From NCBI RefSeq assembly GCF_015732185.1, contig NZ_WIQM01000015.1:1-64000 (forward strand): 64,000 bases of DNA. Reading direction: 5' to 3'. Below the pieces are notes generated by a model. That model worked only from the letters and a program-made list of their open reading frames with translations. It had not been told where the DNA came from and did not search any database. The stretch is from Pectinatus haikarae. GTDB taxonomy: Bacteria; Bacillota; Negativicutes; Selenomonadales; Selenomonadaceae. Positions 45,224 through 53,678 of this stretch are shown here, piece after piece. The position numbers were made by a program, and so were the translations under genes. How positions within the stretch are numbered: the first letter of the stretch is position 1; each line of letters starts with the position of its first letter.

Positions 45224-45261
45224 TCCTTCATTCCTCCAATAATTTTTCTCTCTATATATAA

Positions 45262-45394
45262 ATAAAAAAACGAGACCCCCGGTGTGATAAAAATCACGCC
45301 GAAAGTCTCGCTAATCAGCATTTGCTAACGATAAGGCCAGGTAAAATACCAGTTTGTTGACCTCATCTATTTAAGCTACTCCCTTTTGGACATT
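45262..45394 (-). ncRNA. yybP-ykoY-type manganese riboswitch
   Basis: Read on the minus strand: AAAGGGAGTAGC near the 5' end, GGTCAACAAACTGG and ACCTGGCC in the middle, and a 3' stem GAGAC...GTCTCG followed by seven T (45270-45264). The GGGAGTAG box, GTCAAC segment and terminator match the yybP-ykoY class that binds Mn2+. It lies directly before the Mn exporter gene and would prevent termination when Mn2+ is high. Confidence 0.85.
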
Positions 45395-45400
45395 AGTGGT

Positions 45401-45429
45401 AGTATAACCTATACCAATACCATTGTCAA
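45401..45429 (-). promoter_or_regulatory. consensus sigma-A promoter of the Mn riboswitch transcript
   Basis: On the minus strand TTGACA, 17-base spacer, TATACT; the predicted start lies just ahead of the riboswitch. Confidence 0.8.
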
Positions 45430-45498
45430 TATACACAAATTTTTATTTATTGGCCATGGCATCAGACTTTTGTATAATATGCCGATTACTTAAAACTG

Positions 45499-46845
45499 TT
45501 ATTCTATTTTTTTTACTTGAGCACAAACGGCATCTGCCAGTTCTTCCTGCCATCCGCAGTCAAATATAAGCTGCAGCAGCCCATATCTGTTACGCAATTC
45601 CTTTGCATAGATAATACCGTTTCTGAGCATTTCCGCTGTCACATCTATCTGCTCCGGATGATATGGTGCATTTATATTTTTCATGCGCTCAATCATTTTG
45701 TCAACGGATGGAAGATTTTCCGTCAATTCAATAATTTCCCGTTTATGTTTTCCGATCATAATAAGACGCTTAGCCACATTTTCATCAGCATTTTTTCGTA
45801 CCCGATTTTCAAGGGCTATCACACTCGGCGCCGCAGGACCATATACACGCCGTATGTTTTCCTCCCATCTGTTTTGATCAAAGTGTGGTTTAGCAAATTT
45901 TACTGTATTTTTAAGTTTTTCAGCTGTTTTTTGATACAAAAGCAATGCTATTATTGTTCCCACACCTACTTTTGTCCCATGATGCACGCCTTCATGCCCG
46001 TGCTGCAGGAAAATCATTTCCCAATAATGTGACATATGATGTTCACTGCCCGAAGCCGGACGTGAATTACCGCTGTAGCTCATATCTATCCCTGCCAGAA
46101 TCAAGCCTTCCATTACGGCTCCCACTGCTTTTTCATCACGTTCTTTTATGCCGTTGTCAGCTGCCGCAGCTACATCCGCCACTGCACTGTACATCATGTC
46201 AACCAATTTTGAACAATAATATTCATCATTTACTATGTGTGCCAGCTTCCAATCGGTGAGACATACATATTTGCCGAAAATATCTCCTATCCCTGCAGTA
46301 ATCAGATGCATCGGCGCATTTTTCAGAACAGCTGTATCGGCTGCGATCACTGCCGGACGTCCCATATTTTCATAAGTTGTTTTTAAATTATCAACCATGA
46401 GCGGTGCGACATCAGAAGCATACCCGTCCATTGATGGCGCAGTGGCAATTATAAAATAGTCGGCCTTTATGGTGTGTGCCGTGAATCGGCACAGATCATT
46501 AATAACCCCCGATCCTATTCCCACCAGAAGATCGCATCCGTTTGGTATATGCGTTATGATCCTGCCCGCCGCCAGCTCATCCGGAACAATCTCATGATCA
46601 GAAAATATATATTTGTCATAAGCAATACCATTTTTTTCCAATATTCCGTAAACTTTTTCTCCGGCAGCTTTTTGTGTATTAATATCAGCAATAACACAAA
46701 TCTTTTTGTATTTTTTTTCCTTTACATATTCCGCTACTGCAGAGATCGCATCGTGACCTACATGTACATGCCGCATATCACATTCATGTACTTTCCCGCA
46801 GTCGCAATCTATTTTTTTACCTATATAATCGTTCCATGTGCGCAA
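45499..46845 (-). CDS. AraM/EgsA-type sn-glycerol-1-phosphate dehydrogenase, copy 2
   Basis: 448 residues, the same family as the gene at 26847-28217: GIGSGVINDLCRF, TAPSMDGYASD, ASGSEHHMSHYWEM and HGTKVG motifs. The two copies are clearly related but diverged throughout. Start is TTG at 46845 after AGGGA; no in-frame ATG fits. Last gene of a sigma-54-driven mannose-type PTS operon, so it should act on that system's imported phosphate ester rather than on lipid synthesis. In Bacillus the enzyme makes sn-glycerol-1-phosphate from dihydroxyacetone phosphate. Confidence 0.87.
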   Translation of the reverse strand: MRTWNDYIGKKIDCDCGKVHECDMRHVHVGHDAISAVAEYVKEKKYKKICVIADINTQKAAGEKVYGILEKNGIAYDKYIFSDHEIVPDELAAGRIITHIPNGCDLLVGIGSGVINDLCRFTAHTIKADYFIIATAPSMDGYASDVAPLMVDNLKTTYENMGRPAVIAADTAVLKNAPMHLITAGIGDIFGKYVCLTDWKLAHIVNDEYYCSKLVDMMYSAVADVAAAADNGIKERDEKAVGAVMEGLILAGIDMSYSGNSRPASGSEHHMSHYWEMIFLQHGHEGVHHGTKVGVGTIIALLLYQKTAEKLKNTVKFAKPHFDQNRWEENIRRVYGPAAPSVIALENRVRKNADENVAKRLIMIGKHKREIIELTENLPSVDKMIERMKNINAPYHPEQIDVTAEMLRNGIIYAKELRNRYGLLQLIFDCGWQEELADAVCAQVKKIE

Positions 46846-46925
46846 TGAAATCCCTCTCTTCGTTTATTGCAAGCATAATTGATCGCCGCTGACATAAATC
46901 TTCCGTTCAGAAATGCGGTCCTATT

Positions 46926-47744
46926 TCAAAATATCCCCAGACAGCCTGTTATAATACCAAATAAAATCAAGGCACCCATCATTTTTATCGGCGATACTCC
47001 CTTGCGTACATAATGCAGAACAACTAAAGTCAACACCAAAGGTATCAGCCCCGGCATCAATTTGTCGAGCAGATCATGCTGTAAGCTGAACGCGGCACCC
47101 CCGCCCAATTCAAAATTCAAATAGAATTGAAGAGGTATAAATCGTCCCACCAGTCCGCCCATTACCATCGTTCCTAAAAGTGAAGCTGCTTCAATGACTC
47201 TATTGACCTTGCCGCCTGACATTATTTCTTCAACAGCTTTTCTGCCATATTTATAGCCGTTAAACCACATATTATAAGAAATTCCTGTCATTATGACAAA
47301 TTGTGCTAAGAGGAAAATTATCGGCCCCGCGATATTATTATTATTTGTTATGCCGATACAGATGGCCAGCATGATCGGTGTAATAACACCTTGTGTCAAG
47401 GTATCGCCGACTCCGGCCAGTGGTCCCATCAGACCCGTTTTTATCCCGTTAAAGGCCTCGTCGGTTATAGGCTGCCCGTTGGCACGTTCCTCCTCCATTG
47501 CCACAGTCACACCATGTATAACAGAACCGCAAATAGGTTCTGTGTTGAAAAAAGACATGTGGCGTGTTATCCCCTGCTTTTGTTCTTCTTTATCCTGCGG
47601 ATAAAGTTTTTTCATTATGGGCAGCATCGAATGGGCAAAAGCAACTGCCTGCAACCGTTCATAATTGTAATTCGATTGAGCGAACATAAACCAGTTCAGC
47701 CATGATTTTCGCACATCTGCTCTTGTAAGTTTATTGCCATCCAT
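46926..47744 (-). CDS. PTS mannose-family EIID, system 2
   Basis: 272 residues with FMFAQSNYNYERL, FFNTEPICGSVIHGV and GIKTGLMGPLAGVGDTL blocks. Shares a base with the EIIC stop, so it is coupled. Compared with system 1 it lacks an N-terminal extension. Confidence 0.93.
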   Translation of the reverse strand: MDGNKLTRADVRKSWLNWFMFAQSNYNYERLQAVAFAHSMLPIMKKLYPQDKEEQKQGITRHMSFFNTEPICGSVIHGVTVAMEEERANGQPITDEAFNGIKTGLMGPLAGVGDTLTQGVITPIMLAICIGITNNNNIAGPIIFLLAQFVIMTGISYNMWFNGYKYGRKAVEEIMSGGKVNRVIEAASLLGTMVMGGLVGRFIPLQFYLNFELGGGAAFSLQHDLLDKLMPGLIPLVLTLVVLHYVRKGVSPIKMMGALILFGIITGCLGIF

Positions 47745-48505
47745 TAGGCATTTCCTCCCTTATCACCGCGATAATTTACGGCACTTATTGTAAGTGCGAT
47801 AACTATACCTATGATTGAAATAATGATAATATCCATTTGGAAATAAACCGAACATAATATACCTAAAACAAAGAACGGCATCGTAAAACTATTGCCGATC
47901 AGCTTCAGATTCATAGCGATCCCCAGTGCAGGGAGCATCGCACCGATTACATTGAATACATGCAGAATATTTGGCGTCAGCAGGCTGAGCATGCCGTTCA
48001 CAGCTGTAGGTCCGTAATAAACAACAAGCGTTGCGGGAATAAAACTCATTACAAATAATAATATCTGCGGCGGCACTATATTTATAAATGCAACCATATT
48101 CAAATTTCCTTTTTCCACTTCCCTGTCAGCCCAATGCACAAAAAATGAATTTACCGTCATTTTAGCTATCCACAAAACAGTTGCAATCGTTCCCAAAGGA
48201 ACTGAGATAGCCATTGCCGTTCCTACGTCAAGATTCGATGCTATAGCCAAAGCTGTCCCCACATAACCCGCAAAGGAAGGATCTCCCATCTGGGCTCCAC
48301 CGGCTGATATAAATCCTAAGTAGATAACATTTATACCTGCGCCGATCAATGCGCCTTCCATTGGCTGTCCCAAAATTATCCCCGTTACAAGTCCTGCCAA
48401 AAGCGGCCTGTTGAAGGTGAAAAAACCGACATAAGTCAGCCACGGACTCCACGAAAGATAATAGAATAATCCTATCAAAGCTGCCTGAAGCAATGTCATT
48501 TCCAT
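47744..48505 (-). CDS. PTS mannose-family EIIC, system 2
   Basis: 253 residues with RPLLAGLVTGIILGQPMEG and NVIYLGFISAGG segments, about eight membrane helices. Forms the channel with EIID. Ribosome site AAAGGGG before ATG 48505. Confidence 0.93.
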   Translation of the reverse strand: MEMTLLQAALIGLFYYLSWSPWLTYVGFFTFNRPLLAGLVTGIILGQPMEGALIGAGINVIYLGFISAGGAQMGDPSFAGYVGTALAIASNLDVGTAMAISVPLGTIATVLWIAKMTVNSFFVHWADREVEKGNLNMVAFINIVPPQILLFVMSFIPATLVVYYGPTAVNGMLSLLTPNILHVFNVIGAMLPALGIAMNLKLIGNSFTMPFFVLGILCSVYFQMDIIIISIIGIVIALTISAVNYRGDKGGNA

Positions 48506-48523
48506 TTTTGTACCCCTTTCTTT

Positions 48524-48997
48524 TTAAAAGAAATTTTGAATATCTTTAGGTGAATCGTCCGGCACTATCTGGACTACCACATGAACACCCTTGTCTATAA
48601 GCTGCCTGAAGCAGTCTTTTTCAGCCTCTGAAATGGAGATATTGCGGTAGAGCTGTTTACGGCCTTTTGTCGCCCCCATACCGCCAAGATCAAGTTCTTT
48701 TATTTTTACCCCCTTATCCATAAGAGCCTGCACCGTCACAGGTGTCTTCACAAGCACTATCACTCTTTCTCCGGTATCATCCTGTTTTAATATTTCTGCC
48801 GCCTGCTCTATAGTGTGTATGCCTATTTTGAAAGATGCCGGAGCAGCCATTTTAATTATTTTTGACATAAAATCATCATTAGCCACCCCATCATCTACTA
48901 CCACAATACGATTTCCCTTGGTAACCTTCGCCCATGCGGTAACCACCTGTCCATGTATCAGCCTGTCATCGATCCTTGTCAATACAATGTTTAACAT
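48524..48997 (-). CDS. PTS mannose-family EIIB, system 2
   Basis: 157 residues with the phosphohistidine motif RIDDRLIHGQV and the ARKGRKQLYRNI-like segment after GGMGATKG. Second gene of the operon. Confidence 0.93.
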   Translation of the reverse strand: MLNIVLTRIDDRLIHGQVVTAWAKVTKGNRIVVVDDGVANDDFMSKIIKMAAPASFKIGIHTIEQAAEILKQDDTGERVIVLVKTPVTVQALMDKGVKIKELDLGGMGATKGRKQLYRNISISEAEKDCFRQLIDKGVHVVVQIVPDDSPKDIQNFF

Positions 48998-49012
48998 AAT
49001 AGCATTTCTCCT

Positions 49013-49426
49013 TTAATCTTTTGCTGATGATAACTCTTCGAATAATTCTTTTATACCTTCCCTGCCTGATTTTATACAGTGTTCTGTCAGCCCAGATAAA
49101 TCATAACTGCTGCGCATCGTCAGTGCTTCAAGAAGCATCGGAAAACTCAATCCCGTGATACACTTATACGGCACATTTATGCTTGAACTGGCAATGGCCG
49201 CTGCATTATATGGACTTGCACCAAACAGATCAGCAAAAACAAGTACACCTTCCTTTTGATCCAGCTCTTCGATCTCGTTTTTTACTTTACCGCAAAATTC
49301 TGTAATATCATCTCCTCTATGCAGACCCAGCGTCTTTACTCTTTCTACAGTTCCCAATACCAATTCGGCACTTTTAAGCATGGCTTTCCCGAAATCTTCA
49401 TGAGTTAAAAGTAAAACTGCAATCAT
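49013..49426 (-). CDS. PTS mannose-family EIIA, system 2
   Basis: 137 residues with the active His in VLLLTHEDFGKAML and the FGASPYNAA loop. I set the start at ATG 49426, which has GGGAGG upstream and leaves the sigma-54 promoter outside the gene; a frame to 49522 would run through that promoter. First gene of EIIA-EIIB-EIIC-EIID-AraM2. Confidence 0.92.
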   Translation of the reverse strand: MIAVLLLTHEDFGKAMLKSAELVLGTVERVKTLGLHRGDDITEFCGKVKNEIEELDQKEGVLVFADLFGASPYNAAAIASSSINVPYKCITGLSFPMLLEALTMRSSYDLSGLTEHCIKSGREGIKELFEELSSAKD

Positions 49427-49465
49427 TTGAACTCCTCCCTGTGTTGCTGTCTCGCTTACTATATA

Positions 49466-49482
49466 AGCAATATGCATGCCAA
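49466..49482 (-). promoter_or_regulatory. sigma-54 (-24/-12) promoter of mannose-type PTS operon 2
   Basis: Minus strand TTGGCATGCATATTGCT: GG and GC dinucleotides ten bases apart, near-perfect -24/-12 consensus. It lies about 40 bases before the EIIA start, so the leader is short. Confidence 0.85.
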
Positions 49483-49509
49483 TACACATTAAAATGTGTA
49501 TTGGCATGC
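49474..49509. repeat. 36-base perfect palindrome overlapping the sigma-54 promoter
   Basis: gcatgccaatacacatt and its exact complement meet at a two-base centre. It includes the -24 box of the promoter. In the same gap taatacagat (49594-49603) and atctgtatta (49641-49650) form a second inverted pair, in the position expected for activator sites. Confidence 0.75.
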
Positions 49510-49671
49510 TAAAAATATCCACATTTTATATACGTTTAAATGTTTTATTCAGATTTTTCTTTTTATATGGATTATCCTAAAATTTATTAATTTTAATACA
49601 GATTATTATGTTATAATTATCCGTATTAGCTATTATTTTGATCTGTATTAAGAAATAAAGGAGTTTTTTAT

Positions 49672-52299
49672 ATGCATTATTCACGCAAACAAAAAATATT
49701 GCATATTCTCAAAAAGCACGGAAACACTGTCCTCGAAAAACTTTATCCCGGAATATCGCCCCAGCTGGGCTGCACTACCATGGATATTGCGGCTGCCACC
49801 GGTATATTGCGGAATAATGTGAGTATGGAACTCAACGCCGCCCTAAAGCAAAATCTGGTAATAAAAATAAATGGCAAGCCTGTCATCTATATTGAAAAAA
49901 ATTTGCTGGAAACCGCCTATAATACACATCTGACCGCAAATGTTTTCAACAGCTTCTCCGCTCTCGAAAACTGCCTGCATCTCTCTGCCGCTGATACATC
50001 ACCTCAGTCATTATCCGTCGATGACATTTCACCCTTACGACCGGCAGATAAAGACACCACACCGGCCAGCGCGCCACATGATGTTTTTGACAATCTGATA
50101 GGAGTGACCGATGACCTTTACACCCAATCCAAACAGGCAAAAGCAGCTGTCCTGTATCCGCCCAACGGTCTTCATACTCTTATAACAGGACCTACCGGCA
50201 GCGGTAAAACTACCTTTGCCAATATAATGTACCGTTATGCGATAGAAATGAAAACATTATCGGAACATGCTCCCTTTATAATTTTTAATTGTTCCGATTA
50301 CGCGGAAAATACACAGCTGCTTTTATCTCATCTTTTCGGACATATAAAAGGTGCCTTCACCGGTGCCTTTAAGGACACTACCGGTCTCGTCGGGCAAGCC
50401 AACGGCGGTATTCTTTTTCTTGATGAGATACATCGGCTGCCCCCAGAAGGACAGGAAATGCTTTTTTCACTCATTGATCACGGCAAATATCGTAAACTTG
50501 GCGAAACGGAAAGCTACCATGAAGCGAATGTACTAATTCTGGCAGCCACGACAGAAAATCCCCAGTCAGCTATACTCAAAACATTTTTCCGCCGTATTCC
50601 CATTCTTATTACTTTGCCTGAACTTAACGAACGTCCTCTAAAAGTGCGCATGAAACTTATCAATCATTTTTTTCAGACTGAATCGAAAATTATAAAAAAA
50701 CCGCTTGTCGTTTCCAAAGAAGTTTTAAAGGTACTTCTTACCTACAAATGCAGCGGCAATATCGGTCAATTGCATAATGACATTCAAGTCCTGTGTGCCA
50801 ATGCTTTTATAGAAAATGTATTATCATCAGGTTCAGGGGATAAACAAAATATAAGCATAAAATTATCGCAGCTGACTGATAACTTGAAAAATGAATTTTT
50901 TCAATCGGCATCCAATCGTCAGGAACTTTATAAAACTTTTAATTTCAATGATATTAAACCTATTATTTTCGACGGTGATAATGATCAGCTAAGCGATCTG
51001 CTGCTCAAAGATGACTATGCTGTCGATGCTGGTTTTTATGAATACATTCTTAAAACAGCTCAATCTTTTTATAATGATGGTATCGCTATAGAAACCATAA
51101 AGGAAAAAATCCATTCTAAACTGCATCACTACAAAACCGTAACCAATGACAGTCAAAAAGTAAAAATCGACAAAGATATTCTTAATAAAATAGTCAATAC
51201 TGATCTGACAACCATAATTAAAAAACATCTTAATCCCAGTGAAATTACTATTGCTGACAATAAAACAATCTACAGTCTGGCACTTCATCTTGAACTGCTT
51301 AAGGACAGACTGGAAAATGGTCAAGCCGCAACAGGTATCAATGCTAACGAAATAACAGCTAAACATCCTAATGAATATAAGCTGGCAAAAATGATATGCA
51401 CTGATGCGGCCAGCTTGTTCGATATAGTAATACCGCCGGAAGAAACAGCCATTATCGCTTTATTTTTATACACCATCAAGCAAAACAAGTCTGCTGCTCT
51501 TCCTATAATTGTTATCTGCCACGGACGCAGCACTGCCAGCAGTATGGTTGAGGTTGTAAAAACATTGATAGGGAACTCGGAAATATACGCTATAGATATG
51601 CCTCTTGATGCCAAGGTCGACACTATTCTGACACTCGCCGCGGGGTTGGCCGAAAAACTTCATTATGAGCGTGGTATTCTGATTCTTGTCGATATGGGAT
51701 CATTGATAGATTTTGGCGATATGATCACTGCAAAAACAGCCATTCCCATAAGAACCATCAGCAACATTTCTACGCCTCTTTTACTTGAGGCTGCACGGCG
51801 CTGCCTGATGCCCGATATTACATTGGATGCTATTGTAAAATTACTCAATAACCAGCTTGCTTATGCATCTGAGCTGTCTTCTGAGCTTAATAATCCCCCG
51901 CTTTTTTCCTGGGCCTCGTCCATAGATGCCTGGCTGCTAAACAAAATAATCACCGCTCTAGCCGATATCGCTACTTTTATTGACGTAAAAAAAGCGACAG
52001 ACCTGCTGGGCCAATCGCTTAATGATATATTAAAACATTATAACCAACCGCTCAATGAGCATATATTTGTAAAATTTATTTTTCATTCAATTTGCATGCT
52101 TGAACGTGTTATCCGCAAAGAAGAGCTTCCGTACAAAAACTATGACAAATTAAAGTGCGGCCACGAAATGCTTTTTAGCACAATCCGAAAAAGTTTTATT
52201 GTCATAGAAGAGACATACGGAATAGCAATACCTGATACCGAATTATCCTATGTCGCAGAAATGTTTCTTCTGATTTTGCCTCAGAAACTGCAGGCATAA
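49672..52299 (+). CDS. LevR-type sigma-54 activator, second copy (no EIIB domain)
   Basis: 875 residues. N-terminal helix-turn-helix, a Ser/Pro-rich linker (about 105-135), AAA+ domain with Walker A GPTGSGKT (173-180), the complete GAFTGA loop and GGILFLDEIHRLP, a PRD with His in LALHLEL, an EIIA-mannose-like domain (VICHGRSTASSM), and a C-terminal PRD with His in IFHSICMLERV. It differs from the copy at 17431-20217 in having no Cys-containing EIIB-like domain between the last two. Divergent from mannose-type PTS operon 2 and its sigma-54 promoter, it is the likely activator. Ribosome site AAAGGAG before ATG 49672. Confidence 0.92.
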   Translation: MHYSRKQKILHILKKHGNTVLEKLYPGISPQLGCTTMDIAAATGILRNNVSMELNAALKQNLVIKINGKPVIYIEKNLLETAYNTHLTANVFNSFSALENCLHLSAADTSPQSLSVDDISPLRPADKDTTPASAPHDVFDNLIGVTDDLYTQSKQAKAAVLYPPNGLHTLITGPTGSGKTTFANIMYRYAIEMKTLSEHAPFIIFNCSDYAENTQLLLSHLFGHIKGAFTGAFKDTTGLVGQANGGILFLDEIHRLPPEGQEMLFSLIDHGKYRKLGETESYHEANVLILAATTENPQSAILKTFFRRIPILITLPELNERPLKVRMKLINHFFQTESKIIKKPLVVSKEVLKVLLTYKCSGNIGQLHNDIQVLCANAFIENVLSSGSGDKQNISIKLSQLTDNLKNEFFQSASNRQELYKTFNFNDIKPIIFDGDNDQLSDLLLKDDYAVDAGFYEYILKTAQSFYNDGIAIETIKEKIHSKLHHYKTVTNDSQKVKIDKDILNKIVNTDLTTIIKKHLNPSEITIADNKTIYSLALHLELLKDRLENGQAATGINANEITAKHPNEYKLAKMICTDAASLFDIVIPPEETAIIALFLYTIKQNKSAALPIIVICHGRSTASSMVEVVKTLIGNSEIYAIDMPLDAKVDTILTLAAGLAEKLHYERGILILVDMGSLIDFGDMITAKTAIPIRTISNISTPLLLEAARRCLMPDITLDAIVKLLNNQLAYASELSSELNNPPLFSWASSIDAWLLNKIITALADIATFIDVKKATDLLGQSLNDILKHYNQPLNEHIFVKFIFHSICMLERVIRKEELPYKNYDKLKCGHEMLFSTIRKSFIVIEETYGIAIPDTELSYVAEMFLLILPQKLQA

Positions 52300-52354
52300 A
52301 TTACAAACTACGAAATATAATAAAAATATATAAGATATGCTAAAATAATAAGCA

Positions 52355-52564
52355 ATGAATTTTAATGTTTATAAATCAAATAATATCATGGGAATTGCCA
52401 ATATTTATCAAAATTGTAAAACAACGACGGAAATTCAGGCGGCAAATAAGAACTATTTTCTGAAAGAATGCAAAAAGCTTGATGCCTGAAGTGAAGATAA
52501 AAAATCAACGTTGAATGAAGAAACCAAGAATTTGGATAAACTAATCAAGGAGAAGATTGAATGA
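52355..52564 (+). pseudogene. small gene interrupted by in-frame TGA, ahead of rhuM
   Basis: A 69-codon frame from ATG 52355 is broken by TGA at 52487-52489 and resumes as SEDKKSTLNEETKNLDKLI to a TGA at 52562-52564 that overlaps the rhuM start. Without the break it would encode a short, Lys/Glu-rich protein translationally coupled to rhuM. I recognise no family. It may also be a 44-residue gene followed by unrelated sequence. Confidence 0.5.
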
Positions 52565-53571
52565 TGAGTGGAAAGCATCAACCAGCCCAAGGAGAAATCC
52601 TGATTTATCAGACGGAGCTCGGAGATACTAAAGTTGATGTGTATCTCAATCAGGATACGATATGGATGAGCCGGGTGAACATAGCAAGACTTTATGCCAC
52701 GACGCCGCAAAATATTTCCATGCATATAAAAAACATCTATCATGATAATGAATTGAAACAAGAGGGAACTAGTAAGGATCACTTACTAGTTCAATCAGAG
52801 GGAACACGTGATGTTTCACGGCGAACAAAATTCTATAATCTTGATATGATTCTGGCTATCGGCTATCGGATACGTTCCTCTGTTGGTATTCAGTTTCGCA
52901 ATTGGACGAGTAATATTCTCAAGGAATATATGAAAAAAGGGTTTGTCATGAATGATGAACGGTTGAAAGATCCGCAAAAGTTCGGACAAGATTATTTTGA
53001 TGAATTACTCGAACGGATTCGTGATATCCGGGCATCAGAAAAGCGTTTCTATCAAAAGGTACGAGATATCTATGCACTATCTGTGGATTATAATCCGTCT
53101 CTAGCGATAACCAAAGACTTTTTTGCATCGGTTCAAAATAAGATGCTATATGCCGTAACAGGAAAGACGGCTGCTGAAATCATTATGGAACGTGCTAATG
53201 CGCATAAGGATAACATGGGCCTGACTTCCTTCAAGGGAGCAAAAGTTCGTAAAGCAGATGTCGTGATCGCAAAAAATTATTTGCAAAAGGACGAATTTGA
53301 AGATTTGAATCGCATTGTAACGATGTTTCTGGATCATGCAGAGGATCTTGCTCGTCATGGTCAGGTGATGACTATGCAGGATTGGGCCGTCAGCGTCAAT
53401 GAATTCTTGACTTTCCGTCATCGGAAAATTTTGCAGGACAAGGGAATTATATCGCATGAAGCTATGGAGTGTAAGGCTTTAGAAGAGTATGCAATCTATC
53501 ATGTCCGACAGCTGCAGCTGCCGGAGAATGAAGATATTAACTTATCAGATTTACCGAAGAAAAAACAGTAA
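52561..53571 (+). CDS. rhuM: RhuM-family protein
   Basis: 336 residues matching the virulence RhuM family in order and sequence: ILIYQTELGDTKVDVYL, TIWMSRVNIARLYATTPQNI, FYNLDMILAIGYRIRS, and the long C-terminal DYFDELLERIRDIRASEKRF...TAAEIIMERA part. RhuM proteins travel with type I restriction systems, islands and prophages; one is linked to Salmonella virulence in worms, and the biochemical role is unknown. It has ATG ATG at 52561/52564 behind an AAGGAG site. It is flanked by a broken gene and an IS256 remnant, so recent acquisition is likely. Confidence 0.85.
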   Translation: MMSGKHQPAQGEILIYQTELGDTKVDVYLNQDTIWMSRVNIARLYATTPQNISMHIKNIYHDNELKQEGTSKDHLLVQSEGTRDVSRRTKFYNLDMILAIGYRIRSSVGIQFRNWTSNILKEYMKKGFVMNDERLKDPQKFGQDYFDELLERIRDIRASEKRFYQKVRDIYALSVDYNPSLAITKDFFASVQNKMLYAVTGKTAAEIIMERANAHKDNMGLTSFKGAKVRKADVVIAKNYLQKDEFEDLNRIVTMFLDHAEDLARHGQVMTMQDWAVSVNEFLTFRHRKILQDKGIISHEAMECKALEEYAIYHVRQLQLPENEDINLSDLPKKKQ

Positions 53572-53574
53572 ACG

Positions 53575-53677
53575 TTAGAACAAGGAGTGCCGGAAAATTT
53601 TTGTTACTTTTCGTAATTGGCGGTTGAAATTTTCAATAGCATTGGTGGATCTTTGAAATATGACAATACCCGCCTGC
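53575..53677 (-). pseudogene. IS256-family transposase fragment
   Basis: On the minus strand 53652-53575 reads RSTNAIENFNRQLRKVTK and on to a stop; this is the conserved C-terminal TTNAIEGFNRQLRKVTK block of IS256-type (mutator) transposases. Only this piece is left, filling the gap between the rhuM stop and the ecfA1 stop. Confidence 0.85.
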
Positions 53678-53678
53678 T

